Assembly: GCA_015680685.1 (NCBI GenBank)
Contig: MNCI01037634.1
Coordinates: 198,648-262,647 of the forward strand
DNA length: 64,000 bases
Direction of reading: 5' to 3'
From: Gnetum montanum
Lineage: Eukaryota > Streptophyta > Gnetopsida > Gnetales > Gnetaceae
A program made the position numbers and the translations under genes. Every line of letters starts with the position of its first letter. Positions within the stretch are counted from its first letter, which is position 1. Positions 1-10,481 of the stretch are shown one piece after another. The notes below the pieces were generated by a model. It made no database searches. It was not told the origin of the DNA and saw nothing but the letters and a program-made list of their open reading frames with translations.

Positions 1-903
1 AAACAACCAAATCGTGGGCATGATGTCTTGGATGCTTTTACACAAGTCAAGTAGGCTCTCAAATAGAAAAATACAATGTTGAGCCTGTATGACTTGCTGA
101 TGACATCCCAAAAGCATCGTGAAGCCATGGTTCACATGCTAACGTCCATACCCGTGGACAAAAACTTGCCAGTAGATGAAGAAGCAATCCATTCGATTAT
201 GCTTCCTCCCATTGCTGAACAACTACAATCTCCCCAACTGACATTTCATGACAAGTCCATTAAGGATGACCCAGAAAAGGGTCAAGTGACAACAGCGCCC
301 ATGTTCATCACTATCCGGGTTGGCTAGTATAGAATCCGGAGAGTACACGTAGATGATGGGGCCGCTACCAATGTTATTCCATTCCATATAGTGGACAAGC
401 TGGGTTTGCTCGACCAGATCAATCCCATGACAACGTCATGTCTGAAGTCATTTAACAGGGCACGAGTGCAAGTTAAGGGAATGGTGCACATCAACTTTGT
501 AACAGGGGATCAATTCCCCACAAACGCAGTGTTCATCGTCGTTGAGTAGATGCCTAGCTTTAACCTAATCTTAGGGAGGTCTTGGTTAGCTTAATTAAGG
601 GCAGTCTCATCAACCATTCATCAAGAGATCCACTTGCCCTATGCAGGAGGGGAAGTGATCATTCACGATGATAAGACAACCCCTCAAGCGGTTAACAATG
701 TAGAAATGGAACAGGGTTCGGAGATTGAAATCCCCGAAGATCAAACCCCTATCCCAACAACTAAATAGGTCAACATAGTGGCCGATGAAAGCTTGACTTG
801 GGCTGAACTACCCTTCCAGGGAGAAGATGGTAGCGTAGAGGAATGCTGTAATAAGCCTCCTTATCCATACGCATCACTAAACCTAAAAATGATCAAGAAA
901 TAA
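1..903 (+). pseudogene. Element A gag-pro end: retropepsin-like aspartic protease
   Basis: The frame enters from the left edge and aligns with the gag-protease linker and protease of element B at 22427-23239. The catalytic loop is visible as DDGAATNVIP at about 350-380, and the second conserved block is FNLILGRSWLA at about 560-590. In-frame stops interrupt it: TAG at 325-327 where B has a Gln codon, TAG at about 547, TAA near 593 and TAG near 766. In the family this enzyme would cut the Gag-Pol polyprotein in virus-like particles. The reading stops at about 903, after which no sense coding is seen for 5.4 kb. The most similar frame-bearing stretch starts with ATG at 76, but that is probably an internal Met. 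Confidence 0.8.
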
Positions 904-1295
904 CTATGGATCTAGCAAATGAACACGTTAGCATGACATGTTATATTAGTCCACATTGTTTACTATTACGCAATTTACGCTCTTTCTTATCGCATTTTTC
1001 TTGTTACGCTTTTTCATATGCACCTTGGCCCAAAATGGCCTTAAACTAGTTATGGCCCACTACGGCCTAAAACTGGCAATTCTATTTATTCTTTTACGCA
1101 TACGATGGCCTGGCCCAAAATGGCCTTAAACTATTAGCAGCCCATAGTGGCCTAAAATGTGTAACCTTTCTGATGATACACTTTCCTTCATAAAATCAAA
1201 AATTAGAAAAATTTAATTTTACAATCACATTGATCAAAGAACATTATCCTTTATTCCCTTTCATTACAACAAAATGTTTGGCCAATATTGCCATG
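904..1295 (+). repeat. Tandem-repeat array 1 of element A (TR1), with flanks
   Basis: About four imperfect copies lie at 1020-1165 of a unit resembling GGCCCACTACGGCCTAAAACT, alternating with TGGCCCAAAATGGCCTTAAACT. The array sits between the protease and the 3' end of the antisense gene. Equivalent arrays are at 22018-22250 in B and 39395-39660 in C, always in this place. The unit resembles the repeat after integrase (9780-10170). No sense coding is seen here. The remaining bases are AT-rich spacer. Confidence 0.75.
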
Positions 1296-4200
1296 CTACA
1301 CACCCCTTTTGTTACCACCTCCATTTGCGTCATTTAACTTCACCTTCGCTTCATAAGGATCATCCCCATAAGGATCTTCTTTGCATGGTGTTTCTTCATG
1401 GGGACGATCCTCTCTGTGGGGCTCTTCTTCATGGGGATCCTCTTCGTGAGGGCCATCATCTCCATGGCGCTCCTCTTCATAAAGACCCTCTTCGTGTCGA
1501 TCCTACGATTTGGCATGAAACAAACGTTAGCATCGCCATCGAAATCACGCATAAGAATAATACAACTGTAACATAGCTTACCTATGAGGGTCCTACGTCG
1601 ATCGCAAAAGGAGTTTATTCCAGGCTGACTAACAAGCGTCGCATGATCTCATCCTCAGTGAGCTCGGCCCAAATGCCATCTCCTAGATCAGTTCCAGCCT
1701 TTACCTTCCCTTTTTTCATAGAAGTCCACTAGGGCGATTTAGGAAAGAAAGAAGGGATAGTAGTCTCCCCGCTAGGGAGAGTTATCTCTCTCTCAAGGGA
1801 AGCACTCACTATCACTTGCTCTTAAAAATTTTCATACGCTCTAGAAGAACTGATGACATTGAGGAACAATCGGAGGGACTGCGCTTCAACCACAGAATCC
1901 CTATAGTGTTGGTGGTAGGCAACAAATTCTCATTCATACATATGTTTATGGTTTTTCTGTGCCTATCCCCATTCCTAGACCCTCGTGTTGAAATCCTTCC
2001 AATCTTGGTTCTTCTGGGCTAGTAGATCCATTTGCATCCATTACTCGATGAGCTCACGGCTAGCTTGGACATTGTTCCTGACAACCATCCAATAATGGGC
2101 GTAGTCAATCACAACTATTCATCAATTCTCGTCATTAGTGTCTCAAGCTTGCATAAATTCGTTCCGGGACTCAAGGTCCTGAACCCTAGTAGTCAGGGCC
2201 GTTTTCTCTTTTTCTGCTTTCTGCAACCTCTTCTAAAGATCTTTGTTGACGTTTTGACACTCCCATAGAGAATAGGCCAAGCGTAATGCACATTTACGCA
2301 TCTCATCGTAAAGGCCACATGGCACTTCAATCACCTCTGGTGAGGTTTCGGGGGTAGTGTCTACGTCAACGGGCTCTTTGGGATCCCATTTGAGGCAAGA
2401 TCCTGTAACACAAAAAAAAGAAAACAATAGTTAGATGCAACAGAATAATGTAATGTCGCAATTTCAATGATTCCTATGTAACAACAGTGATGTACTGATC
2501 TCAGAATCGATTCACTCTAAGCGACCAATCATATCATTCACAATGCCCTCCATAAAGGTGAATTTGTCAGGATCCTCACCCCAATGTTGAGTTGGAGTTG
2601 CTGACAAAGGTACGCCACTATTATCAGAAGTGCCTACTATGTAAACAAAACAAGTTAAACATAGCATAGTAGACAAAAGTTGATTGAGACGTTACAACAA
2701 CACAAGGCTCCAATTCAACAAATCCCCAGGTGTAATAATGGGAGGATTTCCCTTCGAAGCAAGTAGTCAAACTCACCAGTGACAAACCACTCCTCTTTTT
2801 CTAGCTCATCGAAAAGGACCTCGGCATCCTCTATGTCCATCTTCCCTTTGGGCACAGGAGCCTTTGTGCTGCCTACATTGTTAATCAGGGCCTCCTTTTC
2901 TAGAACTGGGGCCCCTTCCTCATGCTGCAAGACTATGGCCCTTGTTTCAAGGGTCAGTTCCTCTACATCTTTCCCTTTTCCTGTTAAACACATCACAGTT
3001 AACAAAACAACACAAAAACAAAACCTTACTCACTTCCCACAAGCACTATGCAACGCAACGACGTCTATATGTAGCGTAACATACATAAACTAATCACACA
3101 TCCTTCTACTTACCAGCCGGGGGATGGCTCTTGTGAAACTTAATTCATAGTTTCCTTCCCTCCTCACCAGTCGGGCCGAGAGACTCCACATCCAAACGAT
3201 GCTTTTTTCGTTGAACCGATGAAGCTACTATTTCTGCTTCCAGGCACTTTCCCCTTGATGCACTACCGGTGTAAGAAGGGGACACTGCACCCACGTTGTC
3301 TTGGCCTCAGATGGGAGGCACCACTAGATCCTTAGTTATTAGTGAAAACGACTCCATGATACCTTCAGGAGGATCTTGGGATCGAACAGTGCGGAAGACC
3401 TAGGAAATCCACAATTTGGAAATCTAGTTATGATCTTGTTGCACCCAGAATCCATCCCTGTGAACCACGAGGAATTCAAAAAAATGTTGTAAACAAGCTA
3501 TGAAGAAGGAAAAATGCATGTTGAAATGAGACTCAAGCTTCTTGCGAAGCTTGACCATTTCAGCCTGCAAGCCTTCAGCAAGGTGCTTGGCGCAATTATA
3601 TCGTGTCTCCTCCTCCATAACCTCCTGCATAATCCAAGCCTACTCTATGCCAAGGATTCTTCCTTAGGAGAGTAGTTTGGGGAAAGCGTGAGCTCGGAAG
3701 AGGGGATAAATGGTATTAGCCACCTTTAGCTTGATTTTATCAGCTAAGATGCCTTTTGGTTCTTTCTTAACCCCTAGCCACTCCTCTATGTCCTTCTGAT
3801 GATTAGAGCCTCTCTTTGATCTTTCTTCCACCGAGAGATGATCAGAAGGAACGCCAAAAAAGTCGACAAATAGTTGAGCATTAATATCCAAACTCACTCG
3901 CACATTACACACGCCCTTGTGAAGATGCTCAGCTTCTTTGCTAAAGGAGTCGACTAGGGTCAACATTTCGGCTACTGTGACATCAAGGGTTACAGCTACA
4001 AATAGCTCCATTAGTCTGGCTTCCCGGAGGTTATTAGTTATGGTAGCTAGGGTTGCTCCATGACAAAGCCAACGTTGCACTTCATTTATGTCACCATAAC
4101 GGAAGAAGACACTAGCCGCCTCACTCCCAGAAGCTACCACTGTGACCTCCAGCGATTCCTTATGTATAAACATAAAACAACAGGTTATACAAAACAATAA

Positions 4201-5731
4201 AATAATAAAATCTTATACATTGTTCTCATTTCGTAGAGTCTCACAGTTGATTAGCGTAGCATAACTTACCGCATCCAAAAGGCAAAGGAAACGATGGGAT
4301 TTTCTCTTGTACATCGTCAATGGTGATGGGACGATCCAAAGTCCACTCCTTATCTAGCCATCCAAAGTCTCTACACTTGGCAAAGAATTTTCCGTAACGG
4401 AGGTAGTGTTGGATTTCAAATCCTAGTTGTCTCAGGATACCAGCAAGCACATTGCTAATGGAAGTGAATTCCTTTATGGCTATTTCGGCCATACATAACA
4501 TGTCTTTATCACCTTGGAGACCATTCGCATCGATAAAAAACCTATGCCACAAAATATAGACAATCGTTTATACCTAATGCAAAATCAGACAATAGTTAAC
4601 ATAGCATAATACCTTGATAGCACTTACCAGTCAGCATAGTACACGAGGCCAAGTGGGTTCTAAAAATAGGTTGTGAGATGACGAGCTACGAACAATGTAT
4701 TGTAGGCGTGATAATAGTTAAACCTGGGCATCTCCTAGATCCAAGAAAAGCATCTCAAACCCTCGACGCTTTGTTCGTGATCCCTTCCACCTATGACTTC
4801 AATTAACCCATTTAAAATACTGTGTGACGATCCAACCAGTAGCATTTCCAGGATGATACCAGCCATTTTGGCTAACAGATGTGACCAAATAATCACACTG
4901 AAGTTATGCAACAAAAACTGCAGGAACTCCCGTGCACCCTTCTAGAACCAAACCGCCTCTCCCCCTACACAAGCATGGGGAGGAGGAACATTAGCCACGG
5001 GGACATTTAAATAGCATAGAATGCCCATAATGTCCAGAATAATTAGGACGGGCCTTTGTGTGACCCTTTACAATAAAACACACTACCATTAGAAAAGAAA
5101 TTTATTACATACCAACAATGCCGCAACAAATAAGAAAAAAAGCTTACAAGAATCCGCCAACAACACTGAGGTTCTCGTTAACTTGACTCCTAGAAAATCG
5201 TAGGTTACACTAGAAATGCATTACCAAAATCACCCAAACCCTTGCGACAGTGCAAGGTCTATCTCTAACAACGGCGATAAAGGTAACACCGCATATTGCC
5301 CTAGCGTAACACGCAACTATTACGGGCAAGGCAACGAAGCCCCATTTGCACTGCCCAAAGGTACAACACCTGGACTCCTGACCAGTTACGTACTATGTTT
5401 GTACAATATTATCCAAGATCACCCAAACCCTTACGATGATGCAAGGTCTATCTCTGACAATGACGATAGGGGTAATATTACAAGCTCCAGTAGCGTAACT
5501 AGCATAGGTAGGTATTGGTACCCAACATAGTGCACATCTTTAGAACAAATACAATTACGATGTTGTGACAACGAAAACAACAATCATATAGGGAAGGTGA
5601 AAAATGACTTACTGGGCGAGTGGAGTAGCCTCCCGAGTTGCGACCCGCGCCTTCGAAATTCTCCCTAAGCTTTCCTGTACTTCATCGATCCTCACCAACT
5701 TGGCATGTTTGCATTTGGTCTTCGGTGCCAT
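1296..5731 (-). pseudogene. Antisense eight-exon gene of element A: FCP1-like (HAD) N-terminus, rest unknown
   Basis: Multi-exon gene opposite to the element's own genes. Exon 1 is 5731-5613 (119 nt, starting MAPK), exon 2 is 5065-4628, exon 3 is 4541-4270; introns have GTAAGT donors and AG acceptors. Later exons can be followed at about 4170-3120, 3000-2770, 2640-2500, 2420-1620 and 1560-1296. Boundaries and phases match the gene of B at 17708-21725. Exon 2 has the HAD/FCP1-like motif I region (LDIMGILC) and a NTLF block before the lost DD site, which reads VARH. The long exon 4 product (FFRYGDINEVQRWL, INAQLFVDFFGVPS) matches no family I know. The last exon encodes an acidic His-rich tail with PHEE repeats. 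Stops, including TAG in the block before YYAD and TAA near 1615, make this copy a pseudogene. TATAAG at 5840-5845 is a candidate promoter. Confidence 0.75.
5223..5530. repeat. Tandem duplication in intron 1 of the antisense gene
   Basis: Two imperfect copies begin at about 5223 and 5413 and share ATCACCCAAACCCTT and GCAAGGTCTATCTCT, roughly 190 bp apart. They fall between exons 1 and 2 of the antisense gene in A. The equivalent intron of B is much shorter (17827-18038) and lacks the duplication, so it arose in A or was lost in B. The small open frame through it (5216-5530) is just repeat sequence. Confidence 0.7.
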
Positions 5732-6297
5732 GGTTACGCCTAGATAATCTTCACAAAATCATCTACTTATGCTTTCTCTCTGCTTTAGCCTAACTCAACC
5801 TCACAACATTTACAGTTTACTTTGAGGACAAACCATCTACTTATAAAGTGATGGCAAAAACTTGTTGTTTTCATGTCCGATTAACGCGGAACTTTCCTGA
5901 AACGCAGGCATGTCAGTTCCACATGAAGTGTAAAGATCACACCATTAATCTCATAGATATCGCATTGATGGCGGTCCAAAAAGACCCTAAACTAATGCAT
6001 AACTTATCATCTTGTAATTCGGTTGCATTAACTACGGTCTGCAAAACAAAAAAAACATAAATTCGCTATCTCGTCATGCTAGACACGCCACATTACACCT
6101 TTCATCATAGTCCGCAGAAACCTTATGCTAACACCTAGGAAACTTGGCTCGCTATTTTCTTACAAACTGTGTATATTGTAATGGTCCGCTAGGACCTTAA
6201 ACTGGTAAAATTTTGAACACGTACCTCTAAGACCTTCTATCATTTCACCATGTTGACAAAAACAATGTAACAACTTCCATTCTTGGCGGTTTTGTAG
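5732..6297. promoter_or_regulatory. Divergent region between antisense gene and RT frame (A)
   Basis: Non-coding spacer between two divergent reading units. On the minus strand TATAAGTA (5840-5845 and flank) lies about 110 nt before the antisense ATG at 5731; B has the same TATAAGTA upstream of its copy. On the plus strand TTTTGTAG at about 6290-6297 directly precedes the RT frame and looks like a splice acceptor. One isolated copy of the family repeat (GGTCCGCTAGGACCTTAAACT) sits at about 6182-6204. Promoter function is inferred only. Confidence 0.45.
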
Positions 6298-7500
6298 GTC
6301 AGTTCGCAAATGGATGAAGCTTTACTTGCACCCCTAGCCCTAACAGGCCCATACGAGGAAACTTTTAGACATACCAATCTTGCAATGATAGGAACCGATG
6401 CCCTCTCCTATGACATAACCATAGCAGCCTCGCAAGTATCCCTAGATTGGCCAGAACATTTGGCCCACACCCTAGACGTGGAGGTTGGTGATGTGACCGA
6501 GGATTCCCTCACTGAGATATCTGTGGTTACGCACAAAGGGGAAAGCAAAACTTTGAAGGTTAGTTCCCTCCTTGACCAACAAACACAGAGAGACATATCT
6601 CAAGTGCTCCAAGATAACATTGCGGTGTTCACATGGTCGTACGAAGACATGCCGGGTTTAGACCTGTGATTAATACAGCACAAAATCATGTTAGACCCGA
6701 GTATCAAAGTGGTTAAACAGAAAGCACGGAAGATTAAGTCTGAAATCGCGTTGGCAGTGCGTGATGAAATCACTAAGCTATATCAAGCTGGTTTCATCCA
6801 TGTGGTTGACTACTCCGATTGGGTGTTAAACATCATTGTTGTTTCTAAGAAAACAGAAGGAATACGCATCTGTATAGACTTCCGCAATCTGAACAAGGCA
6901 ACGATTAAAGACAATTTTCCATTACTGAGTATTGACCAACTTATCGATATAGCAGCTGGCCAAGCATTACTATCCTTCATGGATGGGTTTTCGGGATATA
7001 ATCAAATCCGTATCAACCCAGAACATTAGCTAACTATAACTTTCATGACTCCTTGGGGAACTTTCTGTTATACCATGATGTCCTTCGAGCTAAAAAATGC
7101 TGGAGCAACTTATCAACATGCCATGACATATATCTTTAGCAATTACCTCTTAGAGAGATTGAATGACTACATAGACGATATAGCTATTAAATCTAGAAAG
7201 TTGGAAGAACACCCAGAGGACCTAGAGTTGATCCTTAAATGATGTCTCAGGCACGACCTACAGCTTAATCCAAAAAAATGTGTATTCAGAGTCAAAACTG
7301 GATGCATGTTGGGGTTTATAGTATCGAAGGCTAGCATACGAGTCAACCCCGACAAGGTTAAGGCTATCATTAATCTAGCACCACCTACAAACCTCAAAGA
7401 ACTACATGGGTTGCAAGGTAGGCTATAGTTTATCAGGATGTTCATCTCGAAGTTGATAAACAAATTACATCCTATGCAACATCTGCTCAACAAGGGAGTT
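6298..7500 (+). pseudogene. Element A reverse transcriptase
   Basis: The frame opens at GTC right after TTTTGTAG|G. The first Met codon is 12 nt later at 6310, the same spacing as in B. About 120 residues precede RT proper (VFTWSYEDMPGLDL). RT motifs follow: GFIHVVDYSDWV, FRNLNKATIKDNFP, MDGFSGYNQIRI, FELKNAGATYQ, and the catalytic YIDD at about 7167-7178. LNPKKCVF and LGFIVSK mark the thumb. In-frame stops occur at 6667 (TGA), 7027 (TAG), 7240 (TGA) and about 7426 (TAG), so it is not functional. The product would be the RT part of Pol. Confidence 0.88.
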
Positions 7501-8460
7501 AACTTCAAATGGACCGAGAGCTGCCAGCATGCGTTTGACAACCTAAAGAAAGAGCTGCTACATTTGCCAACAGTTTCACCGTCACAAAGGGATCAGCCTT
7601 TCTACATCTACTTAGCAAGCTTAGATATGTCCATAGCTATGTTGTTGTGTCAAAAGACGGACGATGGGTCAAAAATCCCTATCTATTATCTAAGTCACAC
7701 TCTATTTGCATACGAAATGAGGTACAATGAAGTAGAGTGTAACTGTTTGGCATTGGTTTTTTCACTCAAAAAATGTAGACACTATCTTTTCCACAGCCAG
7801 GTTAACATAATTTGCAAAAATAATATTCTGCGGGCCATCACAAATAATTTATACGAAAGTAGTAGAATAGCCCACTGGAAAGCCATCACAGCAGAATTTG
7901 ACTTGCACTACGTTGGCCAATCTTCCACAAAAGGCCAAGCGATAGCCGACCAGGTCGTAACATCACCCATTAACAATCAAGGCACAATAGAGCCTGAGTT
8001 TCCTAATGAACATGTACACAGTTTAAGCCCTGTATCAACAGGCCTCGAAGCGACACTATACTTTGATGGAACTTCGACTACCAGAGGTGGTAGTGCTGTC
8101 ATCGTCATTACGCTTTCCCCTAAGGATGTCCACCCATTGGCTTATCGCCTAGCGTTTCCTTGTATGAATAATGTGGCAGAATACGAGGGGCTCCTCAAGG
8201 GATTATTAGCAGCCAGAGAACTGAATGTCCAACACCTAGCAATCCAAGGTAATTTGATGCTTGTTGTAAATCAAATCACAGAGTCTATGCCTACAAAGCT
8301 ATGCATTTGCAGCCCTACTGCAATATGGCTAAAGCTCTTCTGAAATAATTCACAACAACTGACGTCCGGCACGTGCCACATAGTGATAACACCGTAGCTA
8401 ATGCACTAGCTATGCTAGCTTTAAACATGCCACCACATTTGTTTGCCACCTTGCCTGCTT
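7438..8460 (+). pseudogene. Element A tandem RNase H domains
   Basis: Two domains follow RT. The first is the retroviral-type RNase H with FKWTESCQHAFDNLKKEL, YYLSHTL, EVECNCLALVFSLKKCRHYLF and AHWKAITAEFDLHY, at about 7500-7960. The second begins near 8047 with TLYFDGTSTTRGGSAVIVI and continues with NVAEYEGLLKGLLAARELNV and, after a frameshift near 8340, VANALAMLA. This resembles the archaeal-type RNase H that marks the Tat/Ogre clade. The open frame is long (7438-8343). The stop at 8341-8343 and the frame change show decay. Confidence 0.8.
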
Positions 8461-8469
8461 TAATGATAG

Positions 8470-9775
8470 AATGTATAGACCCTATCATTCAAGTGGCACA
8501 AATCTCTTCTCTAAGTACGAGAGGAATGCCAGAATGTTACGACAATATTAAAACCTACCTTCTACGTGGCGAACCACCGCACGAGTTAACACCTACACAA
8601 AAAGATGCAATCCGCAAGCGTGCCAGGTAATATGACATCATCAGAGATAGTACTCTATGTAGGTGCTCTTTTGATGACATATTGTTGACCTACATTAATA
8701 ATGACCAAGCGCAAACGATAGTTAGCAAAGTCCATAAAGGCCTATGTGGAGGACACATAGCCCCGCGAGCCATGGCTACTAAAATCAGATGCTTAGGGTA
8801 TTATTGGCCATACATAGAACGAGACTGCCTTACCAAAGTTAAGACATGTGACACATGCCAGCGTCATGAAAATATGATACACGTGTTACCAACTGAATTG
8901 CATACTACACAAATCACTTGGCCATTCCAACGATGGGGACTAGACATCATAGGCCCCATCACGCCTAAGTCTTCCGTAGGACATAGCTTCATTATCACTG
9001 CCACTAAGTACTTCACGAAGTGGATTGAGGCTATTCCCCTATGAAAAACTACATTTCAATAGGTTTGCCATTTTATCTTAGATAACATAGTAACCAGGTT
9101 TGGGATTCCCATGACTATTGTGATCGATAATGGGCCACAATTAGTAGCACCTAAACCAAATCATTCTGCAATAACCTTGGTATTAAGTAATATTTTTCCT
9201 GACCTTATTACCCATAAGCAAATGGTCAAGCAGAAGTAACAAACAAGGTGGTTATCAACTTACTGAAGAAGATGCTCAGTAGCAATAAGAAACGATGGCA
9301 TGAAAAAATCCTCTACATGCTATGGGCCTACTGTATGACATGTAGAATGGCTATGGGTAGGACACTCTATAACCTAGTCTATGGATCTGAAGAGGTGTTA
9401 TCTCTGGAATTATAGGTTCCCTCACTGTGGATGGTCCTCTCCACAGTTATAAATGAGACTCAACACAACGAGTCCAGGATCATAGATTTAGACTCAATGG
9501 AGGAGAAATGCATCCAGACACTCGACAGCATTGACAAATATCAGGATAGGCAAAAGCAGAAGCATCATCGCAACTTGCATCAATGACCAATTAAGAAAGG
9601 AGACTTGGTTCTTAAGGTCATTTGTGAACCAGTGAGCAAATTCTTCGCAAGCTGGGAAGGCCCTTTCCTGGTTGTCAACGCATACAGCAACGGAGCATTC
9701 AGGCTAGTGGACAGCGATGGCAATGAACTTCCAAATCTAGTGAATCATATGTATCTAAAGCAATATCACATTTAG
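8470..9775 (+). pseudogene. Element A integrase
   Basis: The zinc-binding N-terminus reads VHKGLCGGH then CDTCQRH at about 8710-8870. The core has WGLDIIGPI (first Asp), VIDNGPQL (second Asp, about 9120-9140) and NGQAE (Glu, about 9217-9235), so the DDE residues remain even though frames shift between them. The C-terminal part (KKGDLVLKV, WEGPFLVV, NHMYLKQYHI) ends with TAG at 9773-9775, aligned with the end of B. Stops at 8628, 9042 and about 9237 break it. It would insert the element's cDNA into the chromosome. Confidence 0.85.
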
Positions 9776-10170
9776 ACGATAGCCTAGCTTAAATGCAAGG
9801 TAACAACTGTATGCTACAATGTAAAACTGGCAGTGTTTTACGTCCGCTACGACGTAAAACTAGCATTTCTTGCACGCGTCCGCCATGACGTTAAACTGGC
9901 ACAGCCTTCGACCATCCACCATGACATAAAACTGGCAAGGTAAGCATCCATCTACTGAGATGTTAAACTAGCATAGACTTGTCCCTGGGTCACAATGCAA
10001 AACTAACACCCACAACACGGTCTGCTAGGACCATAAACTAGCTCTTCCACCGTCTGCTACGACATAAAACTAGCACACTTCAGTTTGCCCAAACTTTAAA
10101 TCGGGACCATGGTCTACTGGGACTTAAAACTAGCAATAAAGGTCTACCAAGACTTAAAATTGGAATCTGC
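9776..10170 (+). repeat. Tandem-repeat array 2 of element A (TR2)
   Basis: Roughly ten imperfect copies of a unit of about 30-45 bp based on GTCCGCTACGACGTAAAACT(A/G)GCA lie directly after the integrase stop. The same array follows integrase in B (13195-13800) and C (35275-35800). Tandem arrays between integrase and the 3' LTR are common in Tat/Ogre-type elements. The unit resembles TR1 upstream of the antisense gene. Confidence 0.85.
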
Positions 10171-10481
10171 TAACAGACCATCCATGAAACAAGCGAGCCT
10201 GATCATACTTGCACAACATCCCTATTAGACAAAATGAGTAGGGCGTTGGGACAAACGCAACGCCGCTACCCTCCTAGCATCCTACTGATTCCTCGAATAT
10301 GCCTAAAGGCATACTACTGATCCCTCAGAGATGCTGCTACAATGGCCACTCAGCAATTGCAACTCCTAGGATTAGCTTCGCCACTCGGAGCCCCAAGGCA
10401 ACTATGGTCATCCATAGCCTTGGTTGCCTCTAGCTATCACCGCCACTAGACCTTGGCTTAGTAGATTCATTTGATTGGCAC
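10171..10481 (+). other. 3' UTR of element A, left of the B insertion
   Basis: Non-coding. It aligns with the inverted 3' UTR of B around 12880-13130 (shared GCATCCTACTGAT and AGAGATGC). The similarity runs straight on at 27921 when element B is removed, which shows that B split this UTR. The last five bases, GGCAC at 10477-10481, are the target-site duplication. Confidence 0.8.
10477..10481. repeat. Target-site duplication GGCAC, left copy
   Basis: GGCAC immediately precedes the TGTAACGACG terminus of element B. The same five bases follow the other end of B at 27916-27920. Five-base duplications are normal for Ty3/gypsy integration. Confidence 0.92.

Larger units (their letters stand above)
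1..10481 (+). mobile_element. Element A, left part: Tat/Ogre-like Ty3/gypsy retrotransposon
   Basis: Plus-strand LTR retrotransposon whose 5' LTR and most of gag lie left of the window. Order seen: end of gag-protease, first tandem-repeat array, a complete antisense gene, RT, two RNase H domains, integrase, second tandem-repeat array, start of the 3' UTR. At 10481 it is interrupted by element B and resumes at 27921. The same module order appears in B on the other strand, so A and B are one family. Lineage comes from the RT block (GFSGYNQI, FELKNAGATYQ, YIDD) and from the extra RNase H, both typical of the Tat/Ogre clade. All pol frames carry stops, so this copy is dead. Confidence 0.9.

Noticed and set aside
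1274-1576. 100-codon plus-strand frame rich in His/Asp/Leu
   Set aside because: It is the complement of the acidic repeat exon of the antisense gene, which aligns with B only on the minus strand.
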